A DNA stretch of 64,000 nucleotides, from contig CBDCMR010000004.1 of the NCBI GenBank assembly GCA_965219035.1, positions 124,001 through 188,000 on the forward strand, read 5' to 3'. The notes below the pieces were generated by a model. It did not search any database, was not told where the DNA came from, and was given only the letters and a program-made list of their open reading frames with translations. Numbering within the stretch: position 1 is the stretch's first letter; every line of letters begins with the position of its first letter. Source of the DNA: CBDCKN01 sp965219035. Its GTDB lineage: Bacteria > Gemmatimonadota > Gemmatimonadetes > Longimicrobiales > Gaopeijiaceae. The position numbers and the translations under genes were made by a program. Shown here piece after piece: positions 26,784-35,709 of the stretch.

Positions 26784-28408
26784 GCGTCGAGGTCGAAGGC
26801 AGGGTGCTCGTCTCCACGCACGACCTGGAACGGGCCGGGGCACTTCGGACGGCCCTCCGGGGCGGCGGATATACGGTGGAGCTCGTCACCGCCGGTGAAG
26901 ACGTGAGCGGCGACATGCCCATCCAGCTCTTGGTGATCACGGCCCAGGCGGACTCGCCGTCGGCCCATGACCTGCGTAACCAGGCCCGTGTCGCCTCCCA
27001 AGCACCCGCCTTCGCCATCGCAGACGATTCAGAGGCGGTGCCCCGCCTTTCGGTCGAGTACTCCGAGGTCTTCACCCCGGGCACCCGTCCCAACGACGTG
27101 GTGTTCGTTGCCCGCTCGCTGATCGAGCGCCGGCGTCTGCAGGCCATGGCGGGCATCGTGGGCGAGACGGACGCCATCAAGGAGGCGCTGGAGCGAGTGG
27201 TCCAGTTCGCTCCCGTGAACTCCACCGTCCTCGTCACGGGAGAGTCAGGCACGGGGAAGGAGCTCATCGCCCGAGGCATTCATCACCTCTCACCCAGAAG
27301 GCACCGGCCCTTCATCGCCGTCAACGTAGCCGCCCTGGCCGAGACGCTGCTGGAAAGTGAGCTCTTCGGGCACGAGAAGGGCGCCTTCACCGGCGCTATC
27401 GACTCCAGGCGGGGTCTCTTCGAGCTCGCAGACAGGGGCACCATCTTCCTGGACGAGATCGGCGAGATGCCCCGGGCCACCCAGACCAAGCTCCTTCGCG
27501 TGCTCGAGCAGAGAGAGTTCCATCGGGTCGGTGGGGAAGCCGTGATCCACGTCGACGTCCGCATCGTCGCTGCCACGAACCAGGATCTGAAGCAGTTGGT
27601 GGCCATGGGCCAGTTCAGGAAGGACCTTTTCTACCGGTTGAACGTGCTCCACATCGAGCTCCCGCCGCTCCGCCACCGCCGGGAGGATATCCCCCTCCTG
27701 GTGGAGGCTTTCATCGAAGATGCGAGCGCCCGCCATGACCGGACGTTCGAGGGGATCTCGCCGGAGGCCATGAAGATCCTCCAGGAGCACCATTGGCCCG
27801 GTAACATTCGGGAGCTACACAACCTCGTCGAGAGCATGGTGGTTCTGGCTCCGGGTCGTGAGGTGCTGCCCCAAGACATTCCGAAGGAACTTCAGGGCCT
27901 GGAGAAGGGCGTGGGCGCGCTGGTCCCGGTCAGGTCGGGAAGCGGCCAGCCCGGCGAGGCCGTCACCGGTCCGGGGCTCCGACCCGAGCTGGAGTTCATT
28001 TTCCGGACCCTCGTGGACCTTCGTATGGACGTGGACGACCTGAGGCAGGAGTTCGACGCCTATCGGGACGGGAGTGCAGCCGTTCAGGCTTACCCGGTGG
28101 GCACCGAGAGGGTGGAGATCGGGGTGCGACGCCGGGAAACGACGGTAGGGGACACGTGGGCGGTGGAGGAAGAGGTAGATCCGGCCCGGCCCGTCGAGGT
28201 GTCCTACGGGGCCGAGCCCGTGGAGGTGGAGCAGCCGTGTACGGTCGTCTACCGCTCGGGGATGACCATGGAGGACCTGGAGCGCGAGGCCATCGCCGCC
28301 GCGCTGGCCGACGTGCGAGGAAACCGTCGCAAGGCGGCGCAGCTACTCGCCATCGGCGAACGCACGCTATACCGCAAGATCAAGAAATTCGGGCTCGACG
28401 AGGACTAG
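26780..28408 (+). CDS. Sigma-54-dependent activator with degenerate receiver
   Basis: 542 residues. Residues 1-115 are receiver-sized, but the strand that should end in the phosphoacceptor Asp reads LLVITAQADSPS and the acidic pair at the N-terminus is missing, so phosphorylation is unlikely. The AAA+ domain is intact: GESGTGKE, GAFTGA, FLDEIGEM, NIRELHN. A 130-residue linker with LEFIFRTLVDLRMDVDDLRQEF follows, then a Fis-type HTH (VRGNRRKAAQLLAIGERTLYRKIKKFG). Overlaps moaB by 4 nt and has no kinase partner. Targets unknown. Confidence 0.88.
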   Translation: MSVEVEGRVLVSTHDLERAGALRTALRGGGYTVELVTAGEDVSGDMPIQLLVITAQADSPSAHDLRNQARVASQAPAFAIADDSEAVPRLSVEYSEVFTPGTRPNDVVFVARSLIERRRLQAMAGIVGETDAIKEALERVVQFAPVNSTVLVTGESGTGKELIARGIHHLSPRRHRPFIAVNVAALAETLLESELFGHEKGAFTGAIDSRRGLFELADRGTIFLDEIGEMPRATQTKLLRVLEQREFHRVGGEAVIHVDVRIVAATNQDLKQLVAMGQFRKDLFYRLNVLHIELPPLRHRREDIPLLVEAFIEDASARHDRTFEGISPEAMKILQEHHWPGNIRELHNLVESMVVLAPGREVLPQDIPKELQGLEKGVGALVPVRSGSGQPGEAVTGPGLRPELEFIFRTLVDLRMDVDDLRQEFDAYRDGSAAVQAYPVGTERVEIGVRRRETTVGDTWAVEEEVDPARPVEVSYGAEPVEVEQPCTVVYRSGMTMEDLEREAIAAALADVRGNRRKAAQLLAIGERTLYRKIKKFGLDED

Positions 28409-28418
28409 TGCGGGTTTC

Positions 28419-29048
28419 CTAGAAGAGCGGACCTCCGGTGCGGCCGCGAACGCGTGCCCGCTCCAGCTCGAGCCGCGTCACGATGCCCTCCCAGGACGTG
28501 TCCCTGGCGCCCTCGTACTCCACCGTCAACGTGATCTCCAGATCGATGGCCGGGTCGAAGGCATAGACCGCCATCTGGATTTCTTCTTGCCGGAGGCGCT
28601 GCTCGCCCCATCCGGGAGTGATGGCGCGGATGGCCTCGGGCCGGTAGCGGAGCCCGCCGTTCACAATGTGCAGGCTCTCCGGCTCGTAGCGCACCGTCGG
28701 GTCGCGGGTGAAGAACGAGACGAGGAAGAGGGAGGGGTCGGCGCCGGCCTGGGACCGGAGGGCCGGGCGGCTCGACCGGGCTAGCCCCGCCAGTCTCTCG
28801 TAGGTGTCGGGAGCGGCAAGACGGATCACGGACTCCGCCAGGGGAGTCACCTTCACGCGCAACGCTCCGCTCTCGAGCGTGAGGGTGAAGTCGTCCTGGA
28901 TCATCGTCCCGTAGCCCGCGGGCACCAGGACCCGCTCGCTCGCGGGGCCGGGAGGCTGCCCAGGGCTCGCCGCAGTGCCCACTCCACCGCAGGCTGTGAT
29001 AGCAGCAAGGGTCAGCATCAGGGCGTAAGTGGGGAGTCGGGTCCTCAT
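28419..29048 (-). CDS. Hypothetical lipoprotein
   Basis: 209 residues. Signal peptide with lipobox LAAITAC, then GGVGTAASPGQPPG. The body has no motif I recognise; it is beta-rich and ends near GRTGGPLF. Start overlaps the engB stop by 4 nt (ATGA), so it is the last gene of the tig-clpP-clpX-lon-engB run. Converges with the sigma-54 activator with only 10 bp between. Confidence 0.8.
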   Translation of the reverse strand: MRTRLPTYALMLTLAAITACGGVGTAASPGQPPGPASERVLVPAGYGTMIQDDFTLTLESGALRVKVTPLAESVIRLAAPDTYERLAGLARSSRPALRSQAGADPSLFLVSFFTRDPTVRYEPESLHIVNGGLRYRPEAIRAITPGWGEQRLRQEEIQMAVYAFDPAIDLEITLTVEYEGARDTSWEGIVTRLELERARVRGRTGGPLF

Positions 29049-29650
29049 ACGTCCAACTCCTCCGGGCCCACCAGGCTCGCCAGGGCCGCCAGGAGCTCCT
29101 CGCGTCCCTCACCCGTCTTGGAGGAGAACGCGAGCAGCTGCTCTTCATCCAGGCCCAGATGATCTCTGGCCGTCGCGACGGCACGCTCGCGCTGTGTCTT
29201 CTTCAGCTTGTCCATCTTGGTCAGAACCACCAACGTCGGCAGCTGCCGTGCGGCTAGAAAAGCGACCATCTGCCGATCCGTGACTGTGGGGTCGTGACGC
29301 GCGTCTACTAGATGTACGATGCCTCGGAGCATCCGTTCCCCTTCGAGGTATTGCTCGATCAGGGCCTTCCACGAATCTCGGACTTTCGCCGAGACCTTCG
29401 CGTATCCGAATCCCGGGAGATCGACGAGGAAGAAGTGATCGTTGACCCGGTAGAAGTTCAGGGATTGGGTCTTCCCCGGTGCGGCCGAGACCCGGGCCAG
29501 CTTCTTTCGCGTTCGCCGCAGGAGAACGTTGATCAGCGACGACTTCCCGACGTTCGACCGCCCCGAGAAGGCGACCTGTGGGAGATCCCCGTGGGCGGGC
29601 TCACCGGGCACGTACACGCTCCCGGCGAACTCCACCGTCCTGACCTTCAT
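29045..29650 (-). CDS. engB: Ribosome biogenesis GTPase EngB/YsxC
   Basis: 201 residues. Essential GTPase in large-subunit assembly. G1 GRSNVGKSSLIN, G2-region GKTQSLNFY, G3 DLPGFGYAKV, G4 LTKMDKLKK and G5 FSSKTGEG are all present. Next to lon, a common arrangement (clpX-lon-engB as in Bacillus). Only 1 bp separates it from lon. Confidence 0.96.
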   Translation of the reverse strand: MKVRTVEFAGSVYVPGEPAHGDLPQVAFSGRSNVGKSSLINVLLRRTRKKLARVSAAPGKTQSLNFYRVNDHFFLVDLPGFGYAKVSAKVRDSWKALIEQYLEGERMLRGIVHLVDARHDPTVTDRQMVAFLAARQLPTLVVLTKMDKLKKTQRERAVATARDHLGLDEEQLLAFSSKTGEGREELLAALASLVGPEELDV

Positions 29651-29651
29651 G

Positions 29652-32087
29652 CTACTGGGAAAGCTGAGTGCCCAGGTTCGCCCCGCCCTCCAGAACGCTC
29701 CTGCGCGGCTGGGGTAGCGCGGACAGGGCCTCGGTGAGGACCTCGTCCATCGTGCTCACGGGGACTAACTCGAGGCCTTGCACGATCTCCTCCGCGAGGA
29801 GCTCGAGCTCGGCGACGTTGGCGGTCGGCAGGATGACTTTGTGCAGGCCCTCACGCAGGGCAGCCACGACCTTCTCCTTGATGCCTCCCACGGCGAGGAT
29901 CCGTCCCCGCAGCGTGATCTCTCCGGTCATGGCGATGTCGCCACGAGAGGGAGTGCCCGTGAGGGCGGAGATCAGCGCGGTAGCGATAGTGATGCCTGCC
30001 GACGGCCCGTCCTTCGGCGTCGCCCCTTCGGGAATGTGGATGTGGATGTCCACGTCCTTGTGGAACTGGGGGTCGAGCCCGAGCCGGCTCGCCCTCGAGC
30101 GGGCGTAGGTGACGGCAGCGAAGGCGGACTCCTTCATGACGTCGCCCAGGGTTCCGGTGAGCTGGACCTGGCCGGTCCCGGGGATGACGGCCACCTCCAC
30201 GTCCAGCACCTCACCCCCGGCTTCGGTCCAGGCCAGGCCGTTGGCCATGCCGCAGCGCTGGCCCTCCTCCTCCTCCTTGCTGCGACCCAGATACCGGGGC
30301 GGTCCCAGGAGCCCCTTCAGATCATCGGTGCCCACGGCCAGGGGGCCCGCCAGGGGCCCCTGTGCAGCCTTGTCCCGCCCCGCCCGCTTGCGGGCGACCT
30401 TCCGGGCGATACGAGAGATGCGACGATCCAGCTCCCGCACGCCCGCCTCGCGAGTGTACTGGCGAATGATCCCTTTGGCGGCCGCCTCGGTGAGGGCCAC
30501 TTCTCCGGGGTCCAGGCCGTGACGTCGGGCCTGCTGGGGCCAGAGGAAGCGGAGACTGATGGCCAGCTTCTCCGTGTCCAGATAGCCTGGCAGTCGGATG
30601 ATCTCCATGCGGTCGCGGAGCGGGTCCGGGATTCCGGCCAGGGTGTTGGCCGTCGTCACGAAGAACACGTCGGAGAGGTCGTATTCCAACTCGAGGTAGT
30701 GATCCGTGAACGACTTGTTCTGCTCCGGGTCCAGGACCTCCAGAAGGGCGGCTCCGGGATCGCCGTGGAAGTCGCGGGCGAGCTTGTCCACCTCGTCCAG
30801 GAGAAAGACCGGATTGACCGTTCCACTGCGTCGCATCCCCTGGAGCACCCTTCCGGGCAGGGCCCCCACGTAGGTACGCCGGTGGCCCCGAATCTCGGCC
30901 TCGTCGCGGACACCACCCAGGCTCACCCTCACGAACTCCCGCCCCAAGGCATCGGCGACGCTGAGCCCCAGCGAGGTCTTGCCGACGCCGGGGGGGCCCA
31001 CCAGGCACAGGATGGGCCCCTTCAGCTCACCGACCAAGGAGAGCACGGCGATGTGATCGAGGATGCGCTCCTTGACCTCATCGAGGCCGTAGTGGGCCTC
31101 ATCCAGGACCTCTCCCGCGTGCTCGACGTCGAGATTGTCTTCCCGTCGCTCCGTCCACGGAAGCCCTAAGATCCAGTCGAGATACGTCCGGATCACGGCC
31201 GCTTCGGGAGCCACCGGGTTCAGCTTCTCCAGTCGGCCAAGCTCTCGCTCGGCGCGCTCGCGCGCGTGCTGGGGTAGCGTCATCGACACAAACTTGGCGG
31301 CGAGGTCGGACCACTCCTCGCTGGGATCAGAGCCCAGCTCCTGGTGGATGGCCTTCAGCTGCTCCTGCAGGTACAGCTGCCGGCGATCCGAATCCATCTG
31401 CATATGGATCTGGGCATCCAGCTTCTCCTCGATGCGGAGGATCTCCAGCTCGCGGACCAGGATCTCCCTGAGGAGCCCGAAGTAGGCCGGGACGGCGGGC
31501 GCCTCCAGGAGCTCCTGCTTCTCGTTGGGGAGGACGAGGAGGTGTCCTGAGATCAGATGCGCCAGGCGCAGCCGGTCCCCGTCCAGCGAAATCGACGCCA
31601 AGAGCTCGTCCGGCATCCGGTCACTGAGCCGCACGTACTCGTTGAAGAGCCGTACTACGCCCCGGGCAAGGGCTTCATCCTCGTTGGACTCCGGAGAGGT
31701 GGCCGCCTCCTCGGGGACGAAGGGCTCGACGGACGCCCTGAAGCCCGAGTCGGACGGCAGAAAGCGGCGAATCCGACCCCGACCGAGGCCCTCGAGGACC
31801 ACGCGCGCATTCCCGTCGGGAATCCTCGACACCTGGAGGATCCGGGCGACGGTGCCGACGCGACGGATGTCGTTCCGCCTCGGGTCCTCCACCTGAACAT
31901 CCTTCTGGGCCAATAGCAAAATGTATCCGTCGCCCTCTTCGGCAGCCTTGAGGGCGGCCAGCGAAGGCGGACGGCCGATGAGGATAGGCAGGACCATGTA
32001 CGGGAAGAAGACCAGATCCCGGAGGGCCACCACGGGAAGTTGGTCTGGGATCTCGTATGTCTGATCGACGCGGATCAGCGTAGCCAT
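29652..32087 (-). CDS. lon: ATP-dependent protease La
   Basis: 811 residues. N-terminal substrate domain (LPVVALRDLVFFPYMVLPILIGR), coiled-coil, AAA+ with GPPGVGKTSLG and FLLDEVDKL, and the protease domain with catalytic Ser in PKDGPSAGIT and the distal Lys in GGIKEKVVAAL. Degrades misfolded and short-lived proteins. Standard length and complete. Confidence 0.98.
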   Translation of the reverse strand: MATLIRVDQTYEIPDQLPVVALRDLVFFPYMVLPILIGRPPSLAALKAAEEGDGYILLLAQKDVQVEDPRRNDIRRVGTVARILQVSRIPDGNARVVLEGLGRGRIRRFLPSDSGFRASVEPFVPEEAATSPESNEDEALARGVVRLFNEYVRLSDRMPDELLASISLDGDRLRLAHLISGHLLVLPNEKQELLEAPAVPAYFGLLREILVRELEILRIEEKLDAQIHMQMDSDRRQLYLQEQLKAIHQELGSDPSEEWSDLAAKFVSMTLPQHARERAERELGRLEKLNPVAPEAAVIRTYLDWILGLPWTERREDNLDVEHAGEVLDEAHYGLDEVKERILDHIAVLSLVGELKGPILCLVGPPGVGKTSLGLSVADALGREFVRVSLGGVRDEAEIRGHRRTYVGALPGRVLQGMRRSGTVNPVFLLDEVDKLARDFHGDPGAALLEVLDPEQNKSFTDHYLELEYDLSDVFFVTTANTLAGIPDPLRDRMEIIRLPGYLDTEKLAISLRFLWPQQARRHGLDPGEVALTEAAAKGIIRQYTREAGVRELDRRISRIARKVARKRAGRDKAAQGPLAGPLAVGTDDLKGLLGPPRYLGRSKEEEEGQRCGMANGLAWTEAGGEVLDVEVAVIPGTGQVQLTGTLGDVMKESAFAAVTYARSRASRLGLDPQFHKDVDIHIHIPEGATPKDGPSAGITIATALISALTGTPSRGDIAMTGEITLRGRILAVGGIKEKVVAALREGLHKVILPTANVAELELLAEEIVQGLELVPVSTMDEVLTEALSALPQPRRSVLEGGANLGTQLSQ

Positions 32088-32214
32088 TCGGCTCCTGGGA
32101 GCTGCGTCAGTTCGGTCGGACAGACCGCCGTTTTCGGCGTCGCCGCGGACGCGCGCTATCCTACTCCGGGAAACAGATGTGGGGAAGGGCTGCCCGGAAG
32201 GCGCGTCGTACCGG

Positions 32215-33447
32215 TCAGGCTTCCTTCTTCCGCTCCTCGGGGTGGAGCACGAGAAGGGGTGGGACCTCCTGATCGACGCAGTCCGAGGTGACCACTACCT
32301 CGCGGACGTCCGTGCGGGACGGGACCTCGAACATGAGGTCGCGCATGAAGTCCTCGATGACCGAGCGCAGGCCGCGCGCACCGGTTCCCCGATCCAGGGT
32401 CTTCTCGGCGATCCTGCGCAGCGCGTCCTTGTCGAACGTCAGCCCGATGCCCTCCAGCTCGAACATCTTGCTGTACTGCTTGACCAGGGCGTTCTTGGGC
32501 TCCGAGAGGATTCTCACGAGGGCGTCCAGGTCCAGGTCGTTGAGGTGCACCGTCACCGGAAGACGTCCCACGAGCTCGGGGATGAGCCCGAACCGCTGGA
32601 GGTCCTCGGGCTCTACAAAGCGGAGAAGCTCGTCCCGCTGCTCCTCGGAGGTCTTCTCTCCGAACCCGATGCGTCTCTTCCCGAGCCGGCCCTCCACGAT
32701 CTGCTCCAGGCCGTCGAAGGCACCCCCGCAGATGAAGAGGATATTCCGCGTGTCGAGCTGGATGTACTCCTGCTGCGGATGCTTCCGACCCCCCTGAGGC
32801 GGCACGGAGGCGATCGTGCCCTCCAGGATCTTGAGGAGCGCCTGCTGCACACCCTCACCCGAGACGTCTCGGGTAATGGACGGATTTTCCGACTTGCGTG
32901 CGATCTTGTCCATCTCGTCGATGTAGACGATCCCCCGCTCGCACTCGGCCACATTGAAATCGGCGGCCTGCAGCAGCCGCACGAGGATGTTCTCCACGTC
33001 CTCGCCCACGTATCCGGCTTCGGTGAGGGTCGTGGCATCGGCGATGGTGAAGGGGACGTGGAGGATCCGGGCGAGGGTCTGTGCGAGGAGGGTCTTTCCG
33101 ACTCCCGTCGGCCCGAGGAGGAGGATGTTCGCTTTGTCGATCTCGACTTCGTCGAGGACACCCTGGTTGTTGACCCGCTTGTAGTGGTTGTAGACGGCGA
33201 CGGCAAGGGTACGCTTGGCGAGCTCCTGGCCGATCACGTACTGGTCAAGGACTTCCTTGATCTCCTGCGGCGTCGGACTGGATACTACGGATTCTGCAGC
33301 TTCTCGCTCATCTTCCTCCGCGAGGATCTCGTTGCAGAGCGAGATGCACTCGTTGCAGATGTAGACGGACGGTCCAGAGATGAACTTCTTGACGCTCTCC
33401 TTGGACTTTCCGCAGAAGCTGCAGCGCAGGTGTTTGTCACTGGACAT
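32215..33447 (-). CDS. clpX: ATP-dependent Clp protease ATPase subunit ClpX
   Basis: 410 residues. Zinc-binding domain with CSFCGKS and YICNECISLC, then AAA+ with GPTGVGKTLLAQTLA, IVYIDEMDKIA and the RKHPQQEYIQLDT segment with pore-loop region GYVGEDVEN. Unfolds tagged substrates for ClpP, encoded just upstream. Complete. Confidence 0.98.
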   Translation of the reverse strand: MSSDKHLRCSFCGKSKESVKKFISGPSVYICNECISLCNEILAEEDEREAAESVVSSPTPQEIKEVLDQYVIGQELAKRTLAVAVYNHYKRVNNQGVLDEVEIDKANILLLGPTGVGKTLLAQTLARILHVPFTIADATTLTEAGYVGEDVENILVRLLQAADFNVAECERGIVYIDEMDKIARKSENPSITRDVSGEGVQQALLKILEGTIASVPPQGGRKHPQQEYIQLDTRNILFICGGAFDGLEQIVEGRLGKRRIGFGEKTSEEQRDELLRFVEPEDLQRFGLIPELVGRLPVTVHLNDLDLDALVRILSEPKNALVKQYSKMFELEGIGLTFDKDALRRIAEKTLDRGTGARGLRSVIEDFMRDLMFEVPSRTDVREVVVTSDCVDQEVPPLLVLHPEERKKEA

Positions 33448-33477
33448 TTCGTGCGTCCTCGATAGTCTTCCGCTGTT

Positions 33478-34131
33478 CTACTCTTCGTCGTCCTTGTCGG
33501 ACCCGTCAACCTTTTCGTGCGAGTCTTTCGGCTTCGAGCCGTTCGACAAGGGGCCCTCGAGAATCCGGTCGATCAGGCCGTACTCCACTGCCTCTTCCGG
33601 GCTCATGAAGCGATCTCGATCGACATCGTCCTGGATGCGCTCGAGAGGCTGCCCAGTGTGTTTGGACAGGATCTCGTTGAGCCGCTGTCTCGTGTAGACG
33701 ATCTCCTTGGCAGCAATCTCGATGTCGGCCGCCGTACCTTGGGATCCGCCGGAAGGCTGGTGGATCATGATCCGGGCATTGGGCAGAGCGCCCCGCTTGC
33801 CCTTTTCACCGGCGGCCACGAGCACTGCGCCCATCGAGGCGGCGATGCCCACGGCGAACGTGGAAACCGGCGCGCGCATGTGCTGGATCGTGTCGTAGAT
33901 GGCCAACCCTGCGTAGACCCCGCCCCCGGGTGAGTTCACGTAGAGATAGACGTCGCGCTCCGGATCCTCGGCGTCGAGGAACAAGAGCTGGGCGACGATG
34001 ATGTTGGCCACGTTGTCGTCGATGGGCGTGCCCAGAAAGATGATGCGGTCCATGAGGAGGCGGCTGAAGATGTCATAGCTCCGCTCGCCGCGACTCGTGC
34101 GCTCGATGACGTACGGTGGATAGATCGGCAT
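33478..34131 (-). CDS. clpP: ATP-dependent Clp protease proteolytic subunit
   Basis: 217 residues. Serine peptidase of the ClpXP/ClpAP complex. N-terminus MPIYPPYVIERTSRGERSYDIFSRLL; catalytic Ser in GIAASMGAVLVAAG, His in RIMIHQPSGG, and the Asp in the handle region. A ~20-residue charged tail (KPKDSHEKVDGSDKDDEE) extends past the usual end. 28 bp downstream of tig. Confidence 0.97.
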   Translation of the reverse strand: MPIYPPYVIERTSRGERSYDIFSRLLMDRIIFLGTPIDDNVANIIVAQLLFLDAEDPERDVYLYVNSPGGGVYAGLAIYDTIQHMRAPVSTFAVGIAASMGAVLVAAGEKGKRGALPNARIMIHQPSGGSQGTAADIEIAAKEIVYTRQRLNEILSKHTGQPLERIQDDVDRDRFMSPEEAVEYGLIDRILEGPLSNGSKPKDSHEKVDGSDKDDEE

Positions 34132-34159
34132 TGGCTCAAGTTGCTCCGTTCTCGTCGGG

Positions 34160-35422
34160 TCAGTTCTCTGCGATCTCCGACTGCTCTTTGAGAAATTCGA
34201 AGACCTTACGTTCGGTGATCTCTCTCTCCAGTGCCTCTAATCTCTCGCTTTTCTGCAGATTGGCGTAGACCTTGGCCGGGCTCTCGCCACTCTTGTCGGC
34301 GATCTCCTCGACGCGGGAGTCGATCTCCTCCTCGGTCGCCTGGAGTCCCTGGCTCTCCGACACCTTGTCGATCACCAGGATCCGCTTGACCGCCCGCTCG
34401 GCTTGGGGCGTGATCTCCTCTTTCGCCTCCTGCCACTTCTCCGGAGGCACTCCCTCCGGGCTCCCCAGAAGCGACTCCACATAACGGTCCACCATGGACA
34501 CCGGCACGGTGAAGGGATTCGCCTCGAGGATGGAGTCTAGAAGCTTGCTCCGGACGACGCCTTCCGCCTGATCCTCCGCTTCCCTCTGCAGATCCGATCG
34601 GACCTTCCCCGAGAGATCCTCCAGCCCCTCGAAGTCACCCAGGCTGCGAGCGAACTCCTCATTAAGCTCCGGAAGCTCCAGAGTCTGAATCGAGCTCAAG
34701 TGGATGCGGAGATGCTCTTCCCCGCCTCGCCGCTCTTCGTTCGGGAAATCGTCGGGAAAACGGACCACGAACTCCCCGCCGGTTCCGATCTCCAGCGATT
34801 TGATGGCTTCCTCGATGTCGGGGATGGCGTCCCCTCGGCCGAGCACGAATTCGTAGGGTTGCGTCGCTCCCTCGGCTCCGTCCTCGAGTCGTTCGATCTC
34901 CACGCTGACCAGGTTGCCGTCCTCAGACCTGCCGCTGTCCAAGGCCCTCCACTTCCCGTTCTGTTCCCGGAGTTGCTCCAGGACCTGCTGCAGCTTCTCG
35001 TGCAGACCGTCGACGCCGGGGCGCTCGATCTTGAAGCCACCCGGCCGGGGAATCTCGATCTCGGGTCTGACGTCGAACGAGATGGAGAAGGTCAGGTCCT
35101 GCTCCGGTTCGTACTGGACGTTGCCGACCTCCCCTTCCGAGATGGGGCTCAGCTCGTTGTGGCTGAGCGCCTCCCGGTATGCTGCCCCGATGAGCTTGTC
35201 GAGCGCCTCCCGATTCAGGGCGGCTCCGTAACGCTTTTCCACCACGTCAGCCGGGACCCGTCCCTTGCGGAAGCCCGGAAGCTTGAGACGTGACGCGAGC
35301 TCTCCCGTGATACGGCGCCGTTCGGACTGAACCACGCCCGCCGGCACGGTAACGCTCATCGTACGGCGCCAGCGCTCGCCCTCCTCCACGGAGATCCGAA
35401 GCTGTGTTCCGTCAATAGCCAT
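34160..35422 (-). CDS. tig: Trigger factor chaperone
   Basis: 420 residues. Ribosome-bound chaperone and peptidyl-prolyl isomerase. The ribosome-binding loop GFRKGRVPADVVEKRYG fits the GFRxGKxP signature. The FKBP-like middle domain (about 165-250) and a helical C-terminal domain follow. First gene of the tig-clpP-clpX-lon-engB run, a very common order. Confidence 0.96.
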   Translation of the reverse strand: MAIDGTQLRISVEEGERWRRTMSVTVPAGVVQSERRRITGELASRLKLPGFRKGRVPADVVEKRYGAALNREALDKLIGAAYREALSHNELSPISEGEVGNVQYEPEQDLTFSISFDVRPEIEIPRPGGFKIERPGVDGLHEKLQQVLEQLREQNGKWRALDSGRSEDGNLVSVEIERLEDGAEGATQPYEFVLGRGDAIPDIEEAIKSLEIGTGGEFVVRFPDDFPNEERRGGEEHLRIHLSSIQTLELPELNEEFARSLGDFEGLEDLSGKVRSDLQREAEDQAEGVVRSKLLDSILEANPFTVPVSMVDRYVESLLGSPEGVPPEKWQEAKEEITPQAERAVKRILVIDKVSESQGLQATEEEIDSRVEEIADKSGESPAKVYANLQKSERLEALEREITERKVFEFLKEQSEIAEN

Positions 35423-35443
35423 CTACGCTCAACCCCTCACGAA

Positions 35444-35463
35444 AGGAATCGGCATCGATTCCG
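35444..35463 (-). terminator. Hairpin after tRNA-Leu, before tig
   Basis: GGAATCG (35445-35451) pairs perfectly with CGATTCC (35456-35462) around a GCAT loop, with A/T runs on both sides. Probably ends or processes the tRNA transcript; it lies 12 bp downstream of the tRNA. Confidence 0.55.
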
Positions 35464-35473
35464 AAAAGCTGAA

Positions 35474-35557
35474 TGCGAAAGGGGGGACTCGAACCCCCAC
35501 GGCATTAAAGCCACAGGATCCTAAATCCTGCGCGTCTACCAGTTCCGCCACTTTCGC
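35474..35557 (-). tRNA. tRNA-Leu (anticodon UAG)
   Basis: 84 nt, class II tRNA with a variable arm. Acceptor stem GCGAAAG/CTTTCGC; D-arm GGCGGAACTGGTAGACGC; anticodon stem CAGGA/TCCTG around loop TTTAGGA, giving UAG; T-arm GGGGGTTCGAGTCCCCC. Discriminator A. CCA is not encoded. Reads CUA (and by wobble other CUN) codons. Confidence 0.95.
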
Positions 35558-35599
35558 CAGTAATCTCGCCGAAAATCGGGCATTATGCTGGATTAAAAG

Positions 35600-35628
35600 A
35601 AGATAACCGAGCCCGAAAACGCCATCAA
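35600..35628 (-). promoter_or_regulatory. Promoter of the tRNA-Leu gene
   Basis: Reading the minus strand, TTGATG (35628-35623) and TATCTT (35605-35600) are 17 bp apart, 42 bp before the tRNA. The segment is clearly AT-richer than its surroundings. Confidence 0.6.
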
Positions 35629-35653
35629 CAGATAAGCCTCTTGGGCAAAGGAA

Positions 35654-35681
35654 GGGCGCGCCACCCGGGGGCGACGCGCCT
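35654..35681 (-). terminator. Hairpin downstream of htrA
   Basis: GGGCGCG and CGCGCC(T) form a GC-rich stem with a C/G-rich loop about 30 bp after the htrA stop, followed on the minus strand by CTTCCTTTG. Confidence 0.5.
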
Positions 35682-35709
35682 CTCTCATCCGAGTCCGTTA
35701 CAGTCGGCG

